Below, in pieces: positions 1-8,038 of a stretch of 64,000 nt of DNA. The stretch is from CPC320 sp002336405 (GTDB taxonomy: Bacteria > Pseudomonadota > Alphaproteobacteria > Rhodobacterales > Rhodobacteraceae). Both the position numbers and the translations under genes were made by a program. The stretch's first letter is position 1. Each line of letters starts with the position of its first letter. The notes under the pieces are model-generated. The model saw only the letters and a program-made list of their open reading frames with translations, had not been told where the DNA came from and did no database searches. Where the stretch lies: positions 1 to 64,000 of the forward strand of contig CASIAN010000006.1 in assembly GCA_949372595.1 (NCBI GenBank), in the 5' to 3' direction.

Positions 1-197
1 AGGCTTAAACGGTGCTGCTCACGGATATGAGCTAGAATTACCATATCACCGCGTTGACGTTGGCTCATAGGGCGAACCCGCCACGCGCGGAAGCCACGCG
101 ATGTGACCCGCATAACGCGGCACAGAAACTCAACTGGCCATTCTTCTTTCCAGGTATCGATAAAGGCGAACCTCACCGGCTTTGGCCTGCAAAGAAA

Positions 198-237
198 CCT
201 CTCGGGACATTGCTGTGCAATGCCCTGACGGTCACTG
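198..237 (+). repeat. Hairpin mini-element, copy a
   Basis: About 40 bp absent from the corresponding place in IS-A copy 2 and unexpected in an IS3 frameshift window. It reads CCTCTCGGGACATTGCTGTG and onward to CACTG at 237. GGG-CATTGC pairs with GCAATG-CCC around a three-base loop, with one bulged A. A clearly related sequence lies in the opposite orientation at 5214-5247, and a shorter relative at 5743-5771. The insertion breaks the orfA/orfB register of this IS copy. Its status as a mobile unit is inference. Confidence 0.5.
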
Positions 238-489
238 AATTGCCGCCTTTTTTAGCACTTCCCTCTCCTCTTGCAGCAGCCGTACTTTTTTGCGAAGGCG
301 GGTGTTCTCCTTTTCCACGTCTTCATGAGGGCCTGACATCAGATCATCATGTTGATGCTGTTGGACCCATTTGTTCAGCGTGGATAGACCAACCCCCAAA
401 TCCAATGAAAGTTGGGGCCGCGTTAATCCACTCGTCGTGGCGATCCGCACCGCATCACGGCGAAACTCGTCTGTGTATCTCTTTGCCAT
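232..489 (-). CDS. IS3-family transposase OrfA (IS-A copy 1)
   Basis: An 85-residue OrfA: an N-terminal helix-turn-helix region (starts MAKRYTDEFRRDAVRIA) followed by a leucine-rich coiled-coil segment rich in E, K and R (about residues 55-80). This is the DNA-binding and dimerising half of an IS3 transposase. It would bind the terminal repeats together with OrfAB. It ends four codons after the AAAAAAG slippery heptamer, earlier than expected, because of the sequence inserted at 198-237. The same protein with one substitution (L for S at residue 29) is encoded at the end of IS-A copy 2. Start chosen at the ATG at 489; a purine-rich site (AAGGAGAT) lies just upstream. Confidence 0.85.
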   Translation of the reverse strand: MAKRYTDEFRRDAVRIATTSGLTRPQLSLDLGVGLSTLNKWVQQHQHDDLMSGPHEDVEKENTRLRKKVRLLQEEREVLKKAAIQ

Positions 490-552
490 TCCATATCTCC
501 TTCATAGCAAATAGTGCTCGAAAGAGACCGGAACTGAACCGTGACAAGACCA

Positions 553-1710
553 AACACGCGTATGCCAATCAATCGGCGGCGATTATGGCGATTGCGCCGA
601 AGATTGGATGTGGCAGAGACACGCTGCGGCGTTGGGTCAAGCAATCCGATATCGATAGCGGCCGCAAAGAAGGGCAGACCTCAGATGAGCGCGCCCAGAT
701 CAAGGCGATGGAGCGCGAGATACGAGACCTGCGCCAAGCCAATGAGATGCTCAGAAAAGCGTCAGCATATTTTGCGCAGGCAGAGCTCGCCCGCCCCTTC
801 AAACGATGATTGCCTTCATAAAAGAGCATCGCAAAGACTTGGGTGTCGAGCCGGTTTGCAAGGTTTTGCCAATCGCCCAATCCACATTTTATGCGCATGT
901 AGCGATCGCCCGAAACCCTGACTTGGCGTCGGATCGCGCCAAACGGGACGTGGATCTGAGCCTTGAAATCAAGCGTGTCTGGGAACAGAACAATAAGTCT
1001 ACGGCATCCGAAAGGTCTGGCATCAACTGCAGCGTGAGACGTTCACGATCGCCCGCTGCACTGTGGCCAGGTTGATGAAACGCCTTGCTATTCATGGCGT
1101 TATTCGCGGGAAGGTAAAGAACACAACCGTCCCGGATAAGGGCCAACCATGCCCAAAAGACAAGGTGAACCGGAAGTTCCGAGCGCCTGCGCCAAACATG
1201 CTGTGGGTCAGCGACTTTACTGACGTCTCGACCTGGCAGGGGTTCGTCTGCGTTGCTTTTATCATCGATACCTTCGCGGATAAGATCGTGGGTTGGCGTG
1301 TTTCCAGCTCGCCAAAGACAGACTTTGTACTGGATGCACTGGAACAAGCCCTGCATGATCGCCGCCCCGTTCATCAAGGTGGCCTCACTCACCACTCCGA
1401 CCGCGGCGGGCCATATTTGTCCATTCGCTATACCGAACGATTGGCGGATGCTGGCATCGATCCCTCGGTGGGCAGCATTGGCGGTCCCTATGACAACGCC
1501 TTGGCCGAGACCCTCAACGGTCTGTACAAGGCAGAAGTCATTCACCGGCTAGGACCTTGGAAAACCCTGGCCGCTGTCGCACGGGAAACCCTCAAATGGG
1601 TCGATTGGTTCAACAACCGTCGCCTGCTTGCACCCATCGGATACATCCCGCCATCCGAGGCTGAAGAGAGGTACTATGCACAGTTCAACACATTAGATAT
1701 GGTCGCATAA
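553..1710 (+). pseudogene. IS3-family transposase of IS-B, frameshifted
   Basis: The end of OrfA (to 809) includes the helix-turn-helix IAPKIGCGRDTLRRWVKQ and a coiled-coil tail ending AQAELARPFKR. OrfB starts at 806 with MIAFIKEHRKDLGVEPVCKV, overlapping OrfA by four bases. OrfB runs to about 1000, where one base appears lost (frame passes from NNKSTAS to the expected VYGIRKVWHQLQ). It then continues in another frame to 1710. The DDE catalytic residues are present in that second part: D in WVSDFTDVS, D in THHSDRGG, E in NALAETLNG. Family OrfB normally reads SDRGSQY where this has SDRGGPY. The frameshift, and the loss of the orfA start to 4745, make it inactive. Confidence 0.85.
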
Positions 1711-1749
1711 CATGAAGTAATCAGCCTCCGGCAAACAAGGGGCGGTTCA
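553..1749 (+). mobile_element. IS-B (IS3 family), right part
   Basis: This is the larger part of a second IS3-family element, abutting IS-A at 552. It holds the end of orfA, all of orfB and the right inverted repeat, which ends at 1749. The reverse complement of 1722-1749 (TGAACCGCCCCTTGTTTGCC and on to GGAGG) matches the left repeat of the same element at 4694, which sits 3 kb away before the second IS-A copy. IS-A therefore once interrupted IS-B inside orfA, and the two halves were later separated. No clean target duplication is visible at the IS-A/IS-B junctions, and about 20 bp of orfA may be missing. Confidence 0.85.
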
Positions 1750-2145
1750 GAGGGCCGCAGAGGGCCCGTTCCTGGGTTGATACATCACAGCGACAGGGGA
1801 AGTCAGTACGCTGGGGGGAAATATCGCAAACTGATCAACAAAGGGGGCCTTACTCAATCCATGAGCCGAAAGGGCGAATGCCTGGACAACGCGCCGATGG
1901 AGAGCTTCTTTGCTTCACTGAAAAAGGAGTTGGTGCACCGTCAGCGGTTCAGAACCCGCGCTCAGGCCAAGGCTGCAATCTTCGAATACATCGAGGTCTT
2001 CTACAACCGACAACGCAGGCATTCCAGTATTGGCTACCAAACACCTGTGCAGGCTTTTGAAGATATGACTTGGAAAATGGCCGCGTAGGGTCAATAGTGA
2101 AACTGTCCAGAAAAAGGGACGAAGTTCACATGAGAGGATGCGCAC
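1750..2145 (+). pseudogene. IS-C transposase OrfB, C-terminal fragment
   Basis: An open frame enters directly from the IS-B boundary at 1750 and runs to the stop at 2086-2088. It encodes the last third of an IS3-family OrfB: LIHHSDRGSQYAGGKYRKLI, then the catalytic glutamate region NAPMESFFASLKKELVH and a typical end (YNRQRRHSSIGYQTPVQAFE). Residues upstream of the second catalytic aspartate are missing. The matching left part of the element is at 4385-4693, with the middle of orfB (roughly 480 bp by family length) absent from both pieces. The right terminal repeat probably lies between 2100 and 2145 but I could not pair it with a left end. Confidence 0.8.
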
Positions 2146-2243
2146 TTTTCCAGGCTTGAAACAGTATTTGAGAGCGTATAGTCAGGTTAACATGGTGCCA
2201 AAATGGAAAATGAGGCGGGGAATTAGAACGTCTGAAGCAAAAA

Positions 2244-3303
2244 GTGATATCTATCCCAAAGTCGCTTTGGGAGCCAATTACTTTGAGACATCATGATTTG
2301 TGGTTTGAGAGCTACGCACAGGCTAAAGACGGAGAGCAACCACTGCGTAGTCGTGTGGCAATTGTATTACTGTACCAGCCAGATTACATTCGTGGCAGCA
2401 CAATTAAGCTATTATCGCACCTTTGCGACCGTGGGTATTCGGTTCTTGCCGTCTCAAAATTGCCCTATAGCTCAAGAGGCCCGGCCAATTATTGTTAAAT
2501 TAACTTGGAAAGTGTTTGAACGACCCAATTTTGGCCGTTGCTTTGGAGGTTATAGAGATGGAGTAAAGCTATTGTTCCGCCTCTCTGTTTCGCCTGAGCG
2601 TCTGGTGATTGTGAACGATAGTATCATTTATCCTTTATACGAAAAAGACAAAACTCTGGAAACGTTAGAAAATTTAGAGTGTGACATCAGCGGGATCATG
2701 ATGCGTAAAAGGGGTCAGACTGAAAACTTGGAAAGTTACTTCCTATCTATTTCTAAGAATGCTTTTAATCATAAAGGTTTTAAAAAATTCTGGGATAATT
2801 ATCGACCCACATCCGATAAACAGAAAACGATAAAGCGCGGTGAGCGTGGCTTCAGCATTGCAATGTCTCAGTGCGGCCTAAGTATAAAGAGCCTTTATAA
2901 AAGAGAAACCTTTGAAACGTGCTTAAAACAGTTGACTGATGCAGAGCTTTTTCAAACAATTAAGTATCAAGCTGTGCTCTATCCAAATATTGCGAGACAA
3001 GGACAGCATCTCTTGCTTTCACACAATATCGCCTAAATGGAGAGAGCTTTCAGAGAAATACATATATAGATCACTCGCAAAAGGCGAGTTCTATAGTACA
3101 TTCCCCTTTGGCGGCTTTTTAAATTTCTTAATTATCCAGTTTTAAAAAATAGTATGGATCCAGCGAGTGAATTGTGGCGGTCGGTTACTGTGAGTGCGGT
3201 TTGTGATGGGGCGCTTGAAAAGCCTAATGCCGAGGCTTGGTCAGAAATATATAACTTGGGCTCTGGAAGTTATCCCAGAGCATCTGAAAACTGTGTGGAG
3301 TGA
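2244..3303 (+). pseudogene. RgpF-like rhamnan/polysaccharide synthesis protein, frameshifted
   Basis: Reading frames must be spliced to recover one protein. The first part (2244 to about 2495) contains RVAIVLLYQPDYIRGSTIKL. The second (about 2495 to 3030) contains WKVFERPNFG, FGGYRDGVKLLF, RLVIVNDSIIYPLYE and SISKNAFNHKGFKKFWDNY. The third (to about 3145) contains KWRELSEKYIYRSLAKGEF, and a last open stretch runs to 3303. The GGYRDG and VNDSI motifs are those of the rhamnan synthesis protein F family (PF05045), found in O-antigen and capsule loci. At least two frameshifts disable it. It is the only non-transposase gene in the IS island and is more AT-rich than the core genes, so it was probably brought in. 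The 280 bp after it show nothing. Confidence 0.7.
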
Positions 3304-3587
3304 ACCCCAAGAGCCACAACCGGAAAGCCCGAACACTAAATCCTAAGATTAGCCATCAAAAAATAATGAGTCATAGGCGAAAGTTAGTGACGGCCAGGAA
3401 TGCCCCCGTTAAAAAGGTGGGGAGTACCATGTGACAGATTCAGTCCAATCCAGAATTACATTTGCATTTACTTTGCCCTCAAGAAATTAGCTGTAGAAAT
3501 TGAGTTGGAGATTGTTCGTCGTCAGGATTTTTGGAACCATTAGCTATTTGAACGCCGCGAGTATGTAGGCTCATCTGATTGTTTTCA

Positions 3588-4364
3588 TTATGCGGTTTGT
3601 TTGCGGTGTTGCAAGCGTCTCGCTTTTAATGTGTTTTGTTTGATCCTTTCCCTTTGTTGTAGGATTTCTTTGTCACGTCCAAAGTAGACATCAGACGGAG
3701 TGACGTTGTTCAGGCTCTCATGATATCGCTGGTGGTTGTAGTGATCCACGAAGGTTTCGATATGAGCTTCAAGATCACCAGGCAGGAAGTAGTTTTCAAG
3801 CAAGATGCGGTTTTTCAAGGTTTGATGCCAGCGCTCTATCTTGCCTTGAGTTTGTGGATGATAAGGCGCGCCACGAGAATGCGTCATGCCTTTGTCTTGC
3901 AGCCATTCAGCCAGAGCGCCTGAGACGTAACTGGAGCCGTTGTCACTCAGCAGACGTGGTTTGTGAACGACGTGGACCTGGTCGCATCCTGAAGCCTGTA
4001 GAGCCAACTCTAGCGTATCAGTCACATCTTCAACTCTCATGTTGGTGCATAACTTCCACGAGACGATGTAACGACTGTAATCGTCCAGGATTGTGCTGAG
4101 ATAGAACCATCCCCAGCCGATGACCTTCAGGTAGGTAAAGTCGGTCTGCCACAGTTGATTGATCGCGGTGGTCTTGTCTTTGAACTCACTAGCAGCCTTC
4201 ATCACGATGAACGCAGGACTGGTGATCAGATCATGGGCTTTCAACACACGATAAACTGAAGATTCAGAGACAAAATACTGTTCTGTATCTGTGAACATTA
4301 CAGCTAATTCACGTGGTGTGAAGTGGTCCTGCAAAATCAGACAGTCTGTTAAGGTGTATTCCAA
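3588..4364 (-). pseudogene. IS-D transposase (IS3 family), N-terminally truncated
   Basis: A 258-residue reverse-strand frame covers the catalytic half of an IS3-family OrfB: WQTDFTYLKVIGWGWFYLST (first D), LLSDNGSSYVSGALAEWL (second D), QGKIERWHQTLKNRI (E), and an end rich in basic residues (LKARRLQHRKQTA). Good matching to the family begins at FTPRELAVMFTDTEQYFVSE. The residues before it (EYTLTDCLILQDH) do not look like the usual preceding region, and no OrfA is seen upstream. The N-terminal part was lost, apparently at the junction with IS-C near 4365. Confidence 0.75.
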
Positions 4365-4384
4365 CCTTATGAAGGAATACAGAA

Positions 4385-4693
4385 ATGACGAAACGACGGA
4401 AGTTTTCAGACCAGTTTAAGGCCAAGGTTGCGCTTGCGGCGTTGTGTGGTGACCGAACGATACAAGAGATTGCAGCAAAACACAGGGTGATCCCAAATCA
4501 GGTGAGCACGTGGAGAAGCAGGCCGTTGATGGTCTGTCTGGCGTGTTCTCTGGTGGAGCTAGCCCGCAAGGCCCAAGCGATCTGAGATCAAGTTTGCATG
4601 CCAAAATCGGGAGGCTGGCAGTAGAGATTGATTTTTTAGCACAAGGGCTCAAGCTGTGAGCCGCCAGAAACGCCTGAAGATGATAAACAAGAT
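4385..4693 (+). pseudogene. IS-C OrfA and first codons of OrfB (left part)
   Basis: OrfA starts at 4385 behind GAAGGA with MTKRRKFSDQFKAKVALAAL and GDRTIQEIAAKHRVIPNQVS, the standard helix-turn-helix of one IS3 subgroup. A frameshift near 4520 truncates it. The expected continuation, LHAKIGRLAVEIDFLAQGLK, is found in another frame at about 4595-4657. OrfB then begins (SRQKRLKMINK) and is cut at 4693 by the left inverted repeat of IS-B. The other end of the same OrfB resumes at 1750. The left terminal repeat of IS-C was not found and may be deleted. Confidence 0.75.
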
Positions 4694-4796
4694 TGAACCG
4701 CCCCCAGTTTGCCGGAGGTTCCGAAGAAAGTATGGATGGAGCCTATGGAAAAAAGTAACAGAGCTAATCGATTTTCGACTGAAGTGCGTGCCCGCG
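4694..4796 (+). mobile_element. IS-B, left end with start of orfA
   Basis: Begins with TGAACCGCCCCCAGTTTGCC, the left inverted repeat that pairs with the right repeat at 1722-1749. OrfA starts at 4745 (MEKSNRANRFSTEVRARV) and is cut at 4796 by the left end of IS-A copy 2. The remainder of orfA starts at 553, next to the other IS-A copy. Confidence 0.8.
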
Positions 4797-5213
4797 TGGT
4801 CTTGACCCGCTTACGTTCCGGTCTCCCAACTCATTTATGCAGCCCTTCGTTCAAAGGCCAAGGGGCTTTTTCCACCCAGTGAGGAGTGTCGCCGTCTTGG
4901 ATTATAGAACCCGTTGATATATTGGAATATCGCCCCTTCGGCTTGGCGTCTTGTTTCCCAACGATTGCGCCAGATCATCTCCGCCTTGATGGATTTGAAG
5001 AATGTTTCGACCATGGAATTGTCATAACAATTCCCTTTGCCGCTCATTGATACTTCGAAGCCATGCTTTGTTAGGAGCTTTTGGTAGTCATTTGAACAGT
5101 ATTGCGAGCCACGATCCGTGTGATGAATGCAGCCCGTGGGTGGCTGGCGTAAGGCCACGGCATTATTCAACGCGCGGATTACCAGATCCCGTTTCATGCG
5201 GTTGCTGACCACT

Positions 5214-5247
5214 GCCCGGCAGGGTTTGCGCAGCATGCCCGAGAGGG
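5214..5247 (-). repeat. Hairpin mini-element, copy b (34 bp in orfB)
   Basis: Removing these 34 bases restores the expected protein GWAVVSNRMKRDL and the correct frame, so this is a precise insertion, ambiguous by three bases (GCC on both sides). On the reverse strand it reads CCCTCTCGGGCATGCTGCGC followed by AAACCCTGCCGGGC. This aligns along its whole length with the forward-strand sequence at 198-237 (shared CTCTCGGG, TGCTG, GCAA, CCCTG, CGG). Two copies at different IS positions in opposite orientation suggest a small mobile unit. Confidence 0.55.
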
Positions 5248-5742
5248 GCCCATCCGATGACCCGCCGTGAGTAAAGATCGAGGATGACGGCAAGATAAAG
5301 CCAACCCTCACTGGTCCAGATATAGGAGATGTCACCTGCCCACTTTTGGTTTGGTCCGGTGGCAGAGAAATTCTGATCCAACAGATTAGGCGCGATGTTG
5401 AACGCGTGATTGCTATCCGTAGTGGCCCTATATTTCTGGGTCCTGATGATTTTGATGCCGTTATCACGCATCAGACGGCCCACACGCCGGTGCCCAACCT
5501 TCACTCCCAGTTCCTGCAACTCTTCGGTCATCCGTGGCCGTCCGTAACTCTCTAGGCTTAAACGGTGCTGCTCACGGATATGAGCTAGAATTACCATATC
5601 ACCGCGTTGACGTTGGCTCATAGGGCGAACCCGCCACGCGCGGAAGCCACGCGATGTGACCCGCATAACGCGGCACAGAAACTCAACTGGCCATTCTTCT
5701 TTCCAGGTATCGATAAAGGCGAACCTCACCGGCTTGGCCTGC

Positions 5743-5771
5743 GCCCTCGGGCAGCGGCAAGCCCGAGGCAC
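5743..5771 (+). repeat. Hairpin mini-element, copy c, near transposase frameshift site
   Basis: CCTCGGGC (5745-5752) and GCCCGAGG (5761-5768) form a perfect eight-base-pair stem with an eight-base loop. It starts 12 bases past the AAAAAAG slippery sequence of the reverse-strand transposase, so it could act as a frameshift-stimulating hairpin. Its shared CTCGGGCA and GC-GCAA pieces with 198-237 and 5214-5247 instead suggest a third, shorter member of the same insertion family. In this copy OrfA and OrfB are already in one frame. Confidence 0.45.
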
Positions 5772-6087
5772 GATTGCCGCCTTTTTTAGCACTTCCCTCT
5801 CCTCTTGCAGCAGCCGTACTTTTTTGCGAAGGCGGGTGTTCTCCTTTTCCACGTCTTCATGAGGGCCTGACATCAGATCATCATGTTGATGCTGTTGGAC
5901 CCATTTGTTCAGCGTGGATAGACCAACCCCCAAATCCGATGAAAGTTGGGGCCGCGTTAATCCACTAGTCGTGGCGATCCGCACCGCATCACGGCGAAAC
6001 TCGTCTGTGTATCTCTTTGCCATTCCATATCTCCTTCATAGCAAATATTGCTCGAAAGAGACCGGAACTGAACCGTGACAAGACCAT

Positions 6088-6228
6088 GTTGATGACGGAA
6101 TTCAATATCATTTAGATAATAAATCTGGGGAGTATGACTTAATTGACGGTCAGACAGAAACTGAATTTGGAATTAAACCAACACCAAGGGGGAAGAAAAC
6201 CACCCCCTTAGAAAACTATTCACTGTGA
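6088..6228 (+). pseudogene. Possible C-terminal remnant of a gene cut by IS-A
   Basis: An open frame enters from the IS-A boundary and runs 46 codons to a stop at 6226, reading VDDGIQYHLDNKSGEYDLID and on through FGIKPTPRGKKTTP. It overlaps the end of glmS on the other strand. The first part is acidic and AT-rich with no known motif. It may be the tail of the gene that IS-A interrupted, or chance; nothing else supports it. Confidence 0.2.
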
Positions 6229-8038
6229 CAGATTTGGCTAGATTGCGAGGTTGATCTACATCGGTACCCTTTGCAATACCGGTGTGATACGCTATCAATT
6301 GAACCGGTAACGCATAGAGGATAGGCGTCAAAATGGGGTCGATCTGCGGGAGAATAATCTGATGTGCGGTGTTGTTACCCGCAGCTGCTGCGCCTTGTGC
6401 ATCCGTGATTAAAATCACTTTCGCGCCCCGCGCCATAACTTCTTGCATATTCGAGACCGACTTGTCGAACAGCCCGTCACTGGGGGCCAAGACCACGACC
6501 GGCACCTGTTCGTCGACCAATGCAATCGGTCCGTGTTTCAATTCACCCGAGGCATAGGCTTCTGCATGTATATAACTGATTTCTTTTAATTTTAGCGCGC
6601 CCTCAAGCGCCAGAGGATACATGACATCCCGACCCAGAAACAACACATCACGGGCTTTGGCGACTTCGCTGGCAACTCTTGTAATCTGCGATGTGATCGC
6701 CATTGCCGCATTGAAAACACCAGGCAGTGCCTGCAGATCGGAGAGCAATCTTTTGCAGTCATCGGCGTTTAATACCCCGCGTTGGCGGGCCGCTGACAGG
6801 GCTATGATCAACAGAACCGTAAGCTGACAGGTGAAAGCTTTGGTCGAGGCCACGCCAATTTCGACACCGGCGTATATCGGCAGCGTCAGATCACTTTCCC
6901 GTGCAATTGAACTCTGGGCGACATTTGTCACTGACACAATGTGATCGGCTTTGTCCCGACAATACCGCAGTGCTGCCAAAGTATCTGCTGTCTCGCCTGA
7001 CTGGCTAATAAACAATGCCATGGTTCCGGGACTCAAAGGCGGCTCACGATAGCGAAACTCTGACGCAATATCGACTTCAACAGGAATACGGGCGAGTTTT
7101 TCAAACCAGTATTTAGCTGTGAGGCAGGCATAATAGGCGGTGCCACAGGCAACCATGGTTAGGCGCTCAATACCGGTGAAGTCTGGTAAACTGTCCGGCA
7201 GGACAATGGTCTTGCCATCGCTTGAGAGATAGGCGTTGAGTAGGGTTTGCAGCACGTTAGGCTGTTCGGCAATTTCTTTCGCCATAAAATGTTTGTACCC
7301 GCCCTTGTCGACGCGGGCGGTATCAAGCTGGATATAGCTGATTTCGCGCTTGACAAGCTTACCATACGCATCGGTTATCTGCACGTCCTTGCGGCTTAAT
7401 ACTGCGCGATCCCCCTCTTCAAGATAGGTGATGCGGTCGGTCAGGGGCGCCAGTGCAATGGCGTCAGAGCCGACAAACATCTCGCCGTCGCCATAACCAA
7501 TCGCCAAGGGTGAGCCTTTGCGCGCCGCGATCATCAGATCATTCTGACCGGCGAATAAAAACACCAGCGCAAAGGTACCCTGCAGCCGGCTCAGGGTTTT
7601 ATCAACGGCTTCCGCCTGTGATAGGCCACCCGAAAGATAGTGCTGGGTCAACAACGCCACCATCTCGCTGTCGGTCTCAGAGGACGGGACAAGCCCAAAC
7701 TCGGCCAGTTCCAGACGCAGCTCGTTGAAATTCTCGATGATACCATTATGCACAACCGCAACATCAGCGGCGCTATGGGGATGCGCATTTTCCACGTTGG
7801 GTGCCCCGTGGGTAGCCCAGCGGGTATGTCCAATTCCGGCCTTGCCGGGCAGCGCATCATGCACCAAAAGGTCCGAAAGGTTGTGCAATTTCCCAACTGC
7901 GCGCCGTCGATCCATCTGACCATTATTTACCGTAGCAATGCCAGCGCTATCATACCCACGGTATTCCAACCGCTTTAAAGCCTCCAATAAAATTGGGGCA
8001 ACCTCGTGGTGACCCAGCGCGCCAATAATCCCACACAT
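6173..8038 (-). CDS. glmS: Glucosamine-fructose-6-phosphate aminotransferase, altered C-terminus
   Basis: GlmS makes glucosamine-6-phosphate from fructose-6-phosphate and glutamine, the entry to UDP-GlcNAc for peptidoglycan and lipid A. The N-terminal glutaminase domain starts MCGIIGALG with the catalytic Cys2. Two SIS domains follow (FISQSGETADTLAALRYC; EGALKLKEISYIHAEAY), and the family end DVDQPRNLAKSVTV is present. The protein should then end with one Glu and a stop. Instead one base seems lost near 6221, so translation continues NSFLRGWFSSPLVLV to 6173, giving 621 residues rather than about 606. The extension reads through the hairpin at 6186-6209. The start overlaps the stop of glmU by one base (TAATG), so the two are a coupled operon. 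Confidence 0.95.
   Translation of the reverse strand: MCGIIGALGHHEVAPILLEALKRLEYRGYDSAGIATVNNGQMDRRRAVGKLHNLSDLLVHDALPGKAGIGHTRWATHGAPNVENAHPHSAADVAVVHNGIIENFNELRLELAEFGLVPSSETDSEMVALLTQHYLSGGLSQAEAVDKTLSRLQGTFALVFLFAGQNDLMIAARKGSPLAIGYGDGEMFVGSDAIALAPLTDRITYLEEGDRAVLSRKDVQITDAYGKLVKREISYIQLDTARVDKGGYKHFMAKEIAEQPNVLQTLLNAYLSSDGKTIVLPDSLPDFTGIERLTMVACGTAYYACLTAKYWFEKLARIPVEVDIASEFRYREPPLSPGTMALFISQSGETADTLAALRYCRDKADHIVSVTNVAQSSIARESDLTLPIYAGVEIGVASTKAFTCQLTVLLIIALSAARQRGVLNADDCKRLLSDLQALPGVFNAAMAITSQITRVASEVAKARDVLFLGRDVMYPLALEGALKLKEISYIHAEAYASGELKHGPIALVDEQVPVVVLAPSDGLFDKSVSNMQEVMARGAKVILITDAQGAAAAGNNTAHQIILPQIDPILTPILYALPVQLIAYHTGIAKGTDVDQPRNLAKSVTVNSFLRGWFSSPLVLV
6186..6209 (-). terminator. 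Hairpin at the end of the glmU-glmS operon
   Basis: AAGGGGG (6186-6192) and CCCCCTT (6203-6209) form a seven-base-pair stem with a ten-base loop. It sits where a terminator would follow the ancestral glmS stop, though the T-tract after it is weak. With the present glmS frame it lies inside the coding extension. Confidence 0.5.

Larger units (their letters stand above)
1..552 (-). mobile_element. IS-A copy 1 (IS3 family), cut by window edge
   Basis: This stretch is a near-identical copy of 5554-6086: position 1 matches 5554, with only a few base differences outside one variable block. It carries orfA and the beginning of orfB of an IS3-family element on the reverse strand. The right terminal inverted repeat ends at 552 with AGACCA, as in the second copy at 6081-6086. 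The variable block at about 198-237 holds an extra hairpin-forming sequence just downstream of the run of A residues where IS3 elements normally shift frame. That block introduces a stop after orfA and puts orfB out of register, so this copy is probably inactive. The rest of the element lies left of the window. Confidence 0.85.
4835..6023 (-). pseudogene. IS-A transposase OrfA-OrfB, interrupted
   Basis: From 6023 the reverse strand encodes OrfA (MAKRYTDEFRRDAVRIA, coiled coil) and runs, with no stop, into OrfB (FAFIDTWKEEWPVEFLCRVM and on to WAGDISYIWTSEGWLYLAVI with the first catalytic D). After RRVIGWA a 34-bp insertion at 5214-5247 shifts the frame. The rest of OrfB continues in another frame to 4835 with IHHTDRGSQYCS (second D), CYDNSMVETFFKSIKAE (E) and PRRRHSSLGGKSPLAFE. 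A second insertion at 5743-5771 lies between the OrfA and OrfB parts, after the AAAAAAG slippery run at 5781-5787. Apart from these insertions the element looks recent. Confidence 0.85.
4797..6086 (-). mobile_element. IS-A copy 2 (IS3 family), 1290 bp, both ends present
   Basis: Bounded by imperfect inverted repeats: TGGTCTTGACCCGCTTACGT at 4797 and, read on the other strand from 6086, TGGTCTTGTCACGGTTCAGT. About 25 of the first 30 positions agree, including GTTCCGGTCTC. It lies inside orfA of IS-B on its left side, while its right flank (TGTTGATGACGG) is unrelated. No matching target duplication flanks the element, which agrees with a rearranged rather than freshly inserted copy. Confidence 0.9.

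Noticed and set aside
889..1545. 218-residue reverse-strand frame
   Set aside because: It lies fully antisense to the IS-B transposase and has no motif of its own.
6087..6240. glmS ribozyme or riboswitch
   Set aside because: The hairpin here is at the 3' end of glmS. The ribozyme precedes glmS in Firmicutes, and glmU with a one-base overlap occupies that place.
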